19,722 bases of DNA from Candidatus Gastranaerophilales bacterium (GTDB lineage Bacteria; Cyanobacteriota; Vampirovibrionia; Gastranaerophilales; Gastranaerophilaceae), in assembly GCA_900752845.1 (NCBI GenBank), contig CAADWU010000086.1, positions 1 through 19,722 on the forward strand, in the 5' to 3' direction. Below, piece by piece: positions 1 to 5,652 of this stretch (the stretch's first letter is position 1; each line of letters opens with the position of its first letter). The notes beneath the pieces were generated by a model, which saw nothing but the letters and a program-made list of their open reading frames with translations, searched no databases and was not told where the DNA came from. Both the position numbers and the translations under genes were made by a program.

Positions 1-20
1 TTAATTAATCTTTTTGACAT
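1..20 (-). CDS. 5' end of a gene running off the left edge
   Basis: On the minus strand an ATG at 20-18 opens a frame reading MSKRLI before the window ends. It is preceded by a good Shine-Dalgarno (AAGGAGTG at about 26-33) with 5 nt spacing, and this is the main support. Nothing can be said about the product. It lies downstream of the EF-hand gene on the same strand, separated from it by an intrinsic terminator, so it is probably transcribed from its own promoter. Confidence 0.5.
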
Positions 21-102
21 ACTTTCACTCCTTGTTATAATTCCATTTATTATTATAAACCATTTTTTGGCTTTTGCAAGTGAAGTTAAACATTACAACA
101 AT

Positions 103-128
103 AAAAAAGACCTGTTGAAAAACAGGTC
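103..128 (-). terminator. Intrinsic terminator of the EF-hand gene
   Basis: On the minus strand a perfect 8-bp stem (GACCTGTT / AACAGGTC, 109-128) with a 4-nt loop is followed directly by six T. It lies 45 nt beyond the EF-hand stop codon. Confidence 0.9.
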
Positions 129-172
129 AATCCTTTCCGTTTCACGTTACTAAGTGTCTTGTGTGTAATTCT

Positions 173-715
173 TTATGAGCTTGATTTATATTTGTAGCTC
201 AAAATACTGTACGTGTCGCTTGTATCAGAGGAATCACTGCCGTAAAATGTTGACATATTACTTGCTGATTTCATTCTGAATTCATCCATTTTTTCTTGTT
301 TTGCTGAGTTTACGGTAAATGCAGAAATCTCTGCATCGGTTATTTTACCGTCACCGTTAGAATCTATTTCATCAAAGTGTTCAAGAATTTCTGTCATCTT
401 ACTGTCAGAAATACCTGATGCTCCTGATGCATACAATTGTGTAAGTTCAGCTTTTGTCAAACCTGTTTTTGATAATGTATTTGTCATATTAGACATTTCA
501 TCAGCACCTATTACACCGTCGCCGTCTTTATCAATACTTGAAAAGTTTGTTTGAAGGTAAGATGCAAACGACTGGTTAATTGTTGTTGCCAGCTTTGAAT
601 TTGTTCTGGCATTATTTAAGTTTTCGAGTGTTAAACCGTCCTCATACTGTGCCGCTATATAAGAATAAGTATTAGAAATTCCTGAATAAATTCCTGAAAG
701 TAAACTGCCTGCCAT
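173..715 (-). CDS. EF-hand calcium-binding protein, two paired EF-hands
   Basis: 180 residues. Two canonical 12-residue EF-hand loops are visible: DKDGDGVIGADE at about 62-73 and DSNGDGKITDAE at about 118-129. Both have acidic residues at positions 1, 3, 5 and 12 and Gly at 6, so both should bind calcium. The 45-residue spacing fits a helical pair. There is no N-terminal signal peptide; the N-terminus is Gly/Ser-rich and the last 25 residues are Ser/Tyr-rich and probably disordered. The ATG at 715 has AAAGGAG 8 nt upstream. Calcium binding is a safe family inference; a role as calcium sensor or buffer is unknown. It is monocistronic, with its own promoter and terminator. Confidence 0.85.
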   Translation of the reverse strand: MAGSLLSGIYSGISNTYSYIAAQYEDGLTLENLNNARTNSKLATTINQSFASYLQTNFSSIDKDGDGVIGADEMSNMTNTLSKTGLTKAELTQLYASGASGISDSKMTEILEHFDEIDSNGDGKITDAEISAFTVNSAKQEKMDEFRMKSASNMSTFYGSDSSDTSDTYSILSYKYKSSS

Positions 716-738
716 TGGTAAAGCTCCTTTCTTATTGA

Positions 739-768
739 GTTATACCTGCTACATCAGTTTCATGTTAA
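739..768 (-). promoter_or_regulatory. Sigma70-type promoter for the EF-hand gene
   Basis: Minus-strand -35 TTAACA (763-768), 18-nt spacer, -10 TATAAC (739-744). The transcript would start about 15-20 nt before the Shine-Dalgarno of the EF-hand gene. Confidence 0.55.
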
Positions 769-906
769 TGTTTTTTCAGAAAAAGTCAACTATACAAAAG
801 TATGAGATTGTAAAAATATGTAACGATAATTGATAATTTTCTAAAGTTTTTCAAAAGGCATACCGATAGAGTAACTGTTGATAGATTTATAAGGAGTGTG
901 TTACTT

Positions 907-1128
907 ATGGAAGAAAAAAAAGTTATGGATATGGAAGACTTAATGATTGATTACGGTGAAATGACAAGCTTTAACTTTGAATCACTGGATTATAAACAGG
1001 TAAAAGATTTGCAAAGAATTACTGACAGTGAATATTCTCACAAGCCTTACGCATTTAAATACGGTAATTTTGATCTTGTTGATATGATTCACGCATTCAT
1101 TACACAAAATCAAAAAAATAATGCATAG
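907..1128 (+). CDS. Small acidic protein of unknown function (73 aa)
   Basis: 73 residues beginning MEEKKVMDMEDL; no family recognised. A longer frame opens with GTG at 898, but that codon sits 1 nt after the Shine-Dalgarno GGAG (893-896). The ATG at 907, 10 nt after GGAG, is therefore the better start. The protein is acidic and Met-rich at its N-terminus, with no signal peptide and no membrane segment. A second small ORF begins 28 nt after its stop with an almost identical leader (AAGGAGTG, 10 nt, ATG), so the two probably form a dicistronic unit. A weak promoter (TTGTAA, 18 nt, GATAAT) may lie near 810-840. Confidence 0.7.
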   Translation: MEEKKVMDMEDLMIDYGEMTSFNFESLDYKQVKDLQRITDSEYSHKPYAFKYGNFDLVDMIHAFITQNQKNNA

Positions 1129-1156
1129 TATCTTTAAACTAAGGAGTGTAAGTGCC

Positions 1157-1363
1157 ATGAAAGATAAAGATTTATTTGAAAACAACTGTTTTCCAATCAG
1201 TTGGTGTGAAGATGAGCCTAAAATTTACGAACGTCAAAACAAAGATTTGACAACACTTTTGGCTGAACTTGAAGACATTAAAAACAGAATAGACGATATA
1301 AATGCAAGAGAATGGCATCTTGCAAAACTTATGAAATTTCATAAGGCAGGTTTTACAGAATAA
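1157..1363 (+). CDS. Small protein with helical C-terminal half, unknown function (68 aa)
   Basis: 68 residues starting MKDKDLFENNCF. An upstream in-frame ATG at 1121 would overlap the preceding gene and has no ribosome site; the ATG at 1157 has AAGGAGTG with 10 nt spacing. Residues about 28-58 are Leu/Ile/Glu/Lys-rich and look like a coiled coil. No family recognised. It is the second gene of the small two-gene unit and is followed by a strong terminator. Confidence 0.7.
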   Translation: MKDKDLFENNCFPISWCEDEPKIYERQNKDLTTLLAELEDIKNRIDDINAREWHLAKLMKFHKAGFTE

Positions 1364-1368
1364 ACTCT

Positions 1369-1383
1369 GCTGTTAAGAACAGC
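1369..1383. repeat. Small perfect hairpin downstream of the small-ORF pair
   Basis: A 6-bp perfect stem GCTGTT / AACAGC with a 3-nt loop lies just after the stop codon, upstream of the main terminator. There is no T-tract, so it is probably a 3' UTR structure. Confidence 0.4.
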
Positions 1384-1423
1384 TGCCGAGATTTGGGATA
1401 GTAAAAAATTAAACAATACATAT

Positions 1424-1452
1424 TCGCTGAACAAGTTCAGCGATTTTTTTTT
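1424..1452 (+). terminator. Strong intrinsic terminator, followed by a G9 run
   Basis: TCGCTGAAC / GTTCAGCGA forms a 9-bp perfect stem with a 2-nt nominal loop, followed by nine T (1444-1452). It ends the small two-gene + strand unit. The T run is followed directly by nine G (1453-1461). Confidence 0.9.
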
Positions 1453-1476
1453 GGGGGGGGGAGAATAAATGAGATT

Positions 1477-2739
1477 TTATAAATCAAATACTTCTTCATC
1501 AAGCAGAATATCATGTCCCATATTGTGCATCAAATCAAGATATGCTGTATAAAATACCTGCATAGCACTTATGTATTCATTCAAAATTTCCTGATGCGTA
1601 TTTTCAATAATGAACAAATTTAGCAATGAAGTCTGACCTTTTTCGTATCTTTTTTCGGACATTTTTAAAATAGTATCGGAATCATGCAAAATATCTTTAT
1701 AGTAGTTCATGTTTTCTTTTGCGTATTTAAATTGGTTATAATCCTCTTTTAAAGCAAATTTCAATTTGTTTTCAAAAGAAAGTTTATCAATTTTTGTTCT
1801 TTCGTAAACTATTTTAGCCCTGTTAACTTCCGGTCTGTATGTATACAGCATTGGTACGTCAACAAAACCGCCTAAAAATGCACCGTTTGCTTTACCGTCA
1901 TTTGAGTATGCATATCCGCCTGCTACTGTTATGTCGGGGATAATCTTATGTTTTGCTAAAGAATATTCTTTTTGGGATTTCTCTATATTGTCATCTGCTA
2001 TTCTGATTGAGTAGCTGAATTTCATTGCAATATCTTCTATAACTTTATATTCAGGCAAATCAATATCTAAAAGCGTTATATGTTCCTGAAATAATGAGTC
2101 TTCACGAGCATCATACATTACAGAGGTATCTTGAAGATTTAATGTATCATTTAAGTGAAATTGAGCATACAAAAGATTTGCCTTTGCTTTGTTTAATAAT
2201 ATTATTTGTTTTTTATGTTTTATATCAGCCTGTAAATTTTCAATTTCATAATTTTGAGAGTTTTTTGGTTTTAATTCCGCAAGAACTTTCATATTTTTAT
2301 AAAGTTCTTCTCTTTGCTGCAAAATAGCAACAACAGATTTCATATAAACTACATCAAAATATGCACTCATAACTTTTATTTTCAAATCCAATTCTGCTTG
2401 TCTGACCTGACTTTCAACCAAACGCATTTTAGCAATGGCAGCTTTTTTTCTAACTCCTCTTTTAGCTATTTCTATAGGAAGCGCAAGTCCTACCTGACTT
2501 GAGTTTGCCTTACCGATAGAGCCTGTCAGGATGTTTGATTGAACTTGGGGATTTTTAAGTGCATTAGCCATTTTAACTTCCTGCTTCATAATATCAATTT
2601 CTTTTCGTTTAGCCTGAAGCGAAAGGTTATTTTTTAAAGCAAGAGATACCGCATCATTCGCAGATATTTTTACAATCTGGGAATATGAGGGTAAAATTGT
2701 TAAAGTTAAGGTAAATAATAAAATTATTATCTTCTTCAT
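1477..2739 (-). CDS. TolC-family outer membrane efflux protein
   Basis: 420 residues, the usual size for the outer membrane efflux protein (OEP) family. A signal peptide is visible (KK, hydrophobic core, SYSQ around residue 20). The body shows the family pattern of long amphipathic helices with heptad character (about 30-75, 105-190, 240-270, 310-400) broken by short strand-like segments, and it starts with the typical sequence ISANDAVSLALKNN. It would form a trimeric outer-membrane channel and periplasmic tunnel for an efflux pump or type I secretion system. No membrane fusion protein or pump gene adjoins it, so the partner must be encoded elsewhere. Family membership is confident; the substrate is unknown. 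No clear Shine-Dalgarno is seen (TAAGAG at most). Confidence 0.85.
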   Translation of the reverse strand: MKKIIILLFTLTLTILPSYSQIVKISANDAVSLALKNNLSLQAKRKEIDIMKQEVKMANALKNPQVQSNILTGSIGKANSSQVGLALPIEIAKRGVRKKAAIAKMRLVESQVRQAELDLKIKVMSAYFDVVYMKSVVAILQQREELYKNMKVLAELKPKNSQNYEIENLQADIKHKKQIILLNKAKANLLYAQFHLNDTLNLQDTSVMYDAREDSLFQEHITLLDIDLPEYKVIEDIAMKFSYSIRIADDNIEKSQKEYSLAKHKIIPDITVAGGYAYSNDGKANGAFLGGFVDVPMLYTYRPEVNRAKIVYERTKIDKLSFENKLKFALKEDYNQFKYAKENMNYYKDILHDSDTILKMSEKRYEKGQTSLLNLFIIENTHQEILNEYISAMQVFYTAYLDLMHNMGHDILLDEEVFDL

Positions 2740-2768
2740 ACTCTTACATCATACTACAAAAATAAATA

Positions 2769-2788
2769 AGACGGGCATTTACCCGTCT
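2769..2788 (-). terminator. Terminator after the Cys-rich small gene
   Basis: A 7-bp perfect stem AGACGGG / CCCGTCT with a 6-nt loop. On the minus strand it is followed by a T-rich tract (TATTTATTTTT); on the + side it is flanked by seven A. It lies 41 nt beyond the stop of the 70-residue gene and would insulate it from the TolC-family gene. Confidence 0.75.
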
Positions 2789-2828
2789 AAAAAAACAATA
2801 CATGGTTGCATTATAAAAGGAGTTTGTA

Positions 2829-3041
2829 TTATACAGGATTTATTTGCGGTTTACCTGCTACACCGATTAGTATGTCAATAACTTTAGGCATCTGGCATTT
2901 AAAAGAATAGCTTCCTTTTGCTAAAGAACACTTTTTGCAGTCGCATTTTATTGAATAACATTCCAAAGCCTGCTCTGTCCAGGTTTGTGTAATTGAACCC
3001 GAAATTTCGCCGTTGTTCTGCGGATAAAATACTTCCTCCAT
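2829..3041 (-). CDS. Cys-rich small protein (70 aa), possible metal-binding
   Basis: 70 residues with five cysteines: C28, C33, C35, C38 and C49 (C-x4-C-x-C-x2-C-x10-C). This could coordinate a metal or form disulfides. No family recognised. The start is supported by TAGGAG, 7 nt before the ATG at 3041. There is no signal peptide, so a cytoplasmic zinc- or iron-binding protein is the more likely reading. It is monocistronic with its own terminator. Confidence 0.65.
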   Translation of the reverse strand: MEEVFYPQNNGEISGSITQTWTEQALECYSIKCDCKKCSLAKGSYSFKCQMPKVIDILIGVAGKPQINPV

Positions 3042-3134
3042 AAAGCTGCTCCTAAAGATTACTAACCCTTATTTGTATTTTAATCTGAAAAAGTTTTATT
3101 TTAATCCTCTGTATGAAGTATTTATAAAATATCT

Positions 3135-3163
3135 TTGACTATCAGTGAAAATTATAATATTAT
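3135..3163 (+). promoter_or_regulatory. Promoter for the M48-like / exported-protein operon
   Basis: -35 TTGACT (3135-3140), 17-nt spacer, -10 TATTAT (3158-3163). Transcription would start around 3170, just before the ribosome site GGAG (3171-3174) of the gene starting at 3181. Confidence 0.6.
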
Positions 3164-3180
3164 AAAGTCAGGAGTTAGGA

Positions 3181-3876
3181 ATGAAAAAATTACTTATTAC
3201 CATAATGCTTATGCTTTTGTCATCAGTTTCTGTTTTTGCAATCACTGATGAAGAAATTCTTAAAGAACAAAGTATTCAGGCAAGAGTGAACAATGTCGGA
3301 ACACGTATATTAAACGCAAACAAAATTGAGGGCAGAATAATCTTTGTTTACGACAAAACTGCTAAAGAATCTCTTTTAAAAATGGACAAAACCGTTTCAA
3401 AAAGAGAAATTATAATGTATCAGGATTATTACAGACAAATTGCTGATGATAACGAACTTGCCGCTTATCTTGCACGAGAAATTTCAAATGCATCAAGGAC
3501 TTTTGACGGAATAGGAAACGGATGGCTGACAGCAGTACAGATTAAAGCTGCTCCTAAAAAATTCGAAACAGTTGCAGATAAAAGAGCCGTTGATTTTATG
3601 GTTAAAGCAGGCTACAATCCGATTGCGCTTATCACCTTTATTAACAAAGCTTTTCCGCAGCAATATCAGGATTTTATCTCAAACAAAAATCTGACATCTA
3701 AAAGATTAGCTCTTATTTATGAATATATTTATACAAAATATCCGTATTTCCTAGCAAATAACGACTATTTAGAAAACCCTCATTATCAAAATTTTCTTTT
3801 AAATTCCACATACAACAGAAAACTTCTTGAAACAAAAATTAAAAACGGAACAAGGGAAAATCTTAAATATGAATAA
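3181..3876 (+). CDS. Exported M48-like protein lacking the zinc site (pseudo-peptidase)
   Basis: 231 residues with a clear signal peptide (cleavage near VFA/IT, residue 20). The body follows the plan of periplasmic M48 metallopeptidases: an early V..VGTRI segment, DDNELAAYLAREISNAS at 89-105 where active enzymes have ELAAVLAHEIxH, then ADKRAVDFMVKAGYNP at 132-147 where they have EADxxAVxxMxxAGYDP. In the HExxH position this protein has R99-E100-I-S-N103, and the downstream Glu ligand of the EADR motif is Val131. All three zinc ligands are thus gone although the scaffold is kept, so it is probably a non-catalytic chaperone-like or binding protein. It overlaps the next ORF by 8 nt. The start has GGAG with 6 nt spacing. 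Confidence 0.7.
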   Translation: MKKLLITIMLMLLSSVSVFAITDEEILKEQSIQARVNNVGTRILNANKIEGRIIFVYDKTAKESLLKMDKTVSKREIIMYQDYYRQIADDNELAAYLAREISNASRTFDGIGNGWLTAVQIKAAPKKFETVADKRAVDFMVKAGYNPIALITFINKAFPQQYQDFISNKNLTSKRLALIYEYIYTKYPYFLANNDYLENPHYQNFLLNSTYNRKLLETKIKNGTRENLKYE

Positions 3877-4438
3877 ATTTATTTTTATTACAGCATTTTT
3901 AATATTTTTCTGTTTGCCTTGTTCATCTCAAGTCATACAAGACAGTTTTGCGGACAATATTTTAAAAAATCAAACATTTGAAAAACCTCAACCCCATTTG
4001 AATTACAACTACGAGGACACTGTAAAAATCCCGATAAGAATGACAATTACAAAAGATATTACGTCAGAAAGCGACCTATACGAAGGTGAAAAAGTAAATT
4101 TTAGAGTTGCAGGCGATGTTGTTCATAACGGGAAAATCTTAATTGCCAAAGGTACAATTGTTCCTGCAAAAGTTGAAACAATAATATCAAGCGGAATGAA
4201 CGGAATTCCTGCTAGCATAATTTTCGGAGATTTTAAATTCCCGAATATTGATGAAAATAAAATTGACTACACTTATGAAAGGTTCGGACAAGACAGGAGT
4301 CTGTGGGTATTCCCGCTGAAATGGTCGCTGACATTCCTCCCGCCTACAGGTTCTCTGACAAATTTTATAAAAGGCGGCCATGCAAGATTAAAAACAAACA
4401 AAATAATTGAAATTTATTATCATCCTAATTGGATTTAA
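3869..4438 (+). CDS. Exported protein of unknown function (189 aa)
   Basis: The ATG at 3869 is preferred over a longer frame beginning at 3827, because it gives a clean N-terminal signal peptide (MNKFIFITAFLIFFCLPCSSQ). It overlaps the preceding gene's stop by 8 nt, the usual sign of translational coupling. The mature part has a beta-rich region (about 50-120, including VAGDVVHNGKILIAKGTIVPA) and a C-terminal region ending SLTNFIKGGHARLK. A Cys at 18 does not fit a standard lipobox well. No named family recognised. Co-transcription with the M48-like gene suggests a shared periplasmic or envelope role. Its 3' end overlaps convergent engB by 14 nt. Confidence 0.7.
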   Translation: MNKFIFITAFLIFFCLPCSSQVIQDSFADNILKNQTFEKPQPHLNYNYEDTVKIPIRMTITKDITSESDLYEGEKVNFRVAGDVVHNGKILIAKGTIVPAKVETIISSGMNGIPASIIFGDFKFPNIDENKIDYTYERFGQDRSLWVFPLKWSLTFLPPTGSLTNFIKGGHARLKTNKIIEIYYHPNWI

Positions 4439-5006
4439 AACTCATAATTTGTTCAAAAATAGCACTGTTATATCTGCTGTCTATAGCGCTGAAAGGTAAA
4501 ACAACGCCTCCAAACTCTTTTTCAACATTCTTAATTACATTCAAAGTTTTAGATTTTGGCACATAATCCATTTTTGTAACTATGGTGAATATCGGAAGGT
4601 CATAAGCCTGAACCCATTCACGCATTTGATAATCGTTTTTTTGAATATCATGCCTGCCGTCGACAAGCTGTATAAGAGAAGTTATTTGTTCTCTGTTTAA
4701 AAGGTATTCCTCCAAATATTTTTGCCACTTGTTCTGTGCTTCTTTTGACACTTGAGCATAGCCGTAACCCGGTAAATCCGCAATCATAAACTCGTTTTTA
4801 AACTGAAAAAAGTTAATTAATCTTGTTTTACCCGGAGTGTTAGAAGTTTTTGCAAGTTTCTTATGATTAGCAAGTCCGTTGATAAAAGATGATTTACCAA
4901 CATTTGAACGACCGAGAAGCGGGAATTCTGGCAGTGTGTAATTCGGACACTGAGAAAGCTTTTCGGCACTAATCAAAAATTCAGCCTGCATATATTTTAT
5001 AGCCAT
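4425..5006 (-). CDS. engB: Ribosome-biogenesis GTPase EngB (YihA/YsxC)
   Basis: 193 residues, the family's normal length. All G motifs are visible: G1 GRSNVGKSS at 32-40, G2 around NTPGKT 56-61, G3 DLPG at 77-80, G4 TKMD at 144-147 and G5 SAID at 173-176. The family binds GTP and assists late assembly of the large ribosomal subunit. An in-frame ATG at 5075 would add 23 residues of low-complexity Ile/Phe/Tyr. The ATG at 5006 (MAIKYMQAEF) matches the family N-terminus and lies downstream of a likely -10 (TATAAT near 5035), so it is preferred. No Shine-Dalgarno is evident. The 3' end overlaps the convergent exported-protein gene. Confidence 0.95.
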   Translation of the reverse strand: MAIKYMQAEFLISAEKLSQCPNYTLPEFPLLGRSNVGKSSFINGLANHKKLAKTSNTPGKTRLINFFQFKNEFMIADLPGYGYAQVSKEAQNKWQKYLEEYLLNREQITSLIQLVDGRHDIQKNDYQMREWVQAYDLPIFTIVTKMDYVPKSKTLNVIKNVEKEFGGVVLPFSAIDSRYNSAIFEQIMSFKSN

Positions 5007-5090
5007 AGGATAATAATAACATGAAAAAAATATTATAATTATATTGTCAAATACTTGATGGGTAACACTGCTCAAAAAAAATCTTAAGAC

Positions 5091-5118
5091 TTGAAAACTA
5101 AAGAAAATATGTTATAAT
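5091..5118 (+). promoter_or_regulatory. Strong promoter for the antisense RNA
   Basis: -35 TTGAAA (5091-5096), 16-nt spacer, perfect -10 TATAAT (5113-5118). It points rightward into a region with no + strand ORF, and predicts a transcript starting near 5125. Confidence 0.75.
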
Positions 5119-5124
5119 TAAAAT

Positions 5125-5179
5125 ATAGGGAAAAGACCTTAAGAGGTCGCAACTCTTAAAGTCTTTCTTAACTCCCTAT
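5125..5179 (-). terminator. 3' structure / probable terminator of the toxin message
   Basis: Read on the minus strand, the stem AAGACUUUAAGAG / CUCUUAAGGUCUU is fully paired, because the one + strand mismatch becomes a G-U pair. It is enclosed by ATAGGG / CCCTAT and followed by ATTTTAATT. The toxin stop codon lies in the 5' arm of the outer stem. The U-tract is imperfect, so termination strength is uncertain. Confidence 0.55.
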
Positions 5180-5235
5180 CTGAAAATGTTGAACGCTATG
5201 ATTATTGACAAGATAAGCCATAGCGTTTCTTCTGT
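5125..5235 (+). ncRNA. Putative antisense RNA antitoxin of a type I toxin-antitoxin locus
   Basis: Predicted RNA of about 110 nt beginning at the promoter-defined start near 5125. It folds into a 5' structure: an outer stem ATAGGG (5125-5130) / CCCTAT (5174-5179) encloses a long hairpin (5132-5145 with 5153-5166, one mismatch). It then forms a second hairpin, AACGCTATG (5192-5200) / CATAGCGTT (5219-5227), followed by TTTCTTCT, a plausible terminator. It is perfectly complementary to the 3' part of the small hydrophobic ORF on the other strand (from about codon 6 to the stop) and to that message's 3' UTR. This is the arrangement of 3'-overlapping antitoxins such as RatA. The 3' end is uncertain: readthrough would also cover the toxin ribosome site. 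Expression is not proven by sequence. Confidence 0.6.
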
Positions 5236-5250
5236 TATGAAGAATAACAT
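5176..5250 (-). CDS. Putative 24-residue hydrophobic type I toxin peptide
   Basis: A 24-codon ORF, ATG at 5250-5248 and TAG at 5178-5176. The peptide starts MLFFITEETL and continues WLILSIIIAFNIFR: a short N-terminus with two Glu, one membrane-spanning hydrophobic segment (about 9-21) and a terminal Arg. This is the build of holin-like / TxpA-type small toxins. Translation is supported by AAGGTGGTGAT (5256-5266), one mismatch from the full anti-Shine-Dalgarno complement and correctly spaced for this ATG. An alternative ATG at 5259 in another frame is too close to the ribosome site and gives a polar peptide. The antisense promoter on the other strand strengthens the call. Toxicity is inferred, not seen. 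Confidence 0.6.
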   Translation of the reverse strand: MLFFITEETLWLILSIIIAFNIFR

Positions 5251-5259
5251 CTATCATCA

Positions 5260-5311
5260 CCACCTTTCCGCTTTATTCTCTTAACTAGCCTGTGTCGGAA
5301 GGCGGTAAAGG
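5260..5311 (-). promoter_or_regulatory. Toxin ribosome site with leader hairpin that partly sequesters it
   Basis: In the minus-strand leader, CCTTTACCGC (5311-5302) can pair with GCGGAAAGG (5271-5263): 9 bp with a single bulged A. This buries the AAGG half of the Shine-Dalgarno AAGGTGGTGAT. Sequestration of the ribosome site in the primary transcript is typical of type I toxin messages. Confidence 0.5.
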
Positions 5312-5328
5312 AAGCTTACCCAAATAAT

Positions 5329-5357
5329 ATTTTATTACAAATCAGCAATAAAAGCAA
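5329..5357 (-). promoter_or_regulatory. Candidate promoter of the toxin message
   Basis: Minus-strand -35 TTGCTT (5352-5357), 17-nt spacer, -10 TAAAAT (5329-5334). Transcription would start near 5321 at a GGG, giving a 5' leader of about 70 nt. The same region contains an AT-only inverted repeat that could be a weak terminator for the 84-residue gene upstream. Confidence 0.5.
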
Positions 5358-5382
5358 TATTATTAAAATTTTATAAACTGTA

Positions 5383-5637
5383 TTATTTCGTTAAAACTTT
5401 TTCTTTTTGCTCTTTAAGTTTTTGCTTAAACAAAACCTTTTGAAACAAATTGTACATCTTTTCGCTGTTTACAACCGTAATTTGTGTTTTTTTATTCACA
5501 AAATCAATATTCACGTAGGGCTTTTTGCTGAAAATATTGTCTTCTATATTTACAAGCTGAAACAGCCCCTCAGTTAATACACTGATGGGCTCTCTCAAAA
5601 ATATTTCAAATGATTTTCGAATATCGAATTTCTTCAT
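5383..5637 (-). CDS. Small protein of unknown function (84 aa), downstream of the TPR gene
   Basis: 84 residues, basic, with a Lys-rich C-terminus (KQKLKEQKEKVLTK) and no signal peptide or membrane segment. No family recognised. It starts 15 nt after the stop of the TPR gene on the same strand, without a clear Shine-Dalgarno, so it is probably co-transcribed and translationally coupled. The putative toxin locus follows about 60 nt after its stop. Confidence 0.6.
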   Translation of the reverse strand: MKKFDIRKSFEIFLREPISVLTEGLFQLVNIEDNIFSKKPYVNIDFVNKKTQITVVNSEKMYNLFQKVLFKQKLKEQKEKVLTK

Positions 5638-5652
5638 GATTGTCTGGTTTTA

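Noticed and set aside
5176..5262. Alternative minus-strand ORF starting at the ATG at 5259
   Set aside because: The start overlaps the Shine-Dalgarno spacing and the 29-residue product is polar; the frame starting at 5250 is correctly spaced and hydrophobic.
5091..5330. Whole region as a single structured housekeeping RNA (6S, SRP, RNase P or tmRNA)
   Set aside because: No conserved core sequence of these RNAs is present, and hairpins are local rather than end-to-end; the two-promoter, small-ORF reading explains more.
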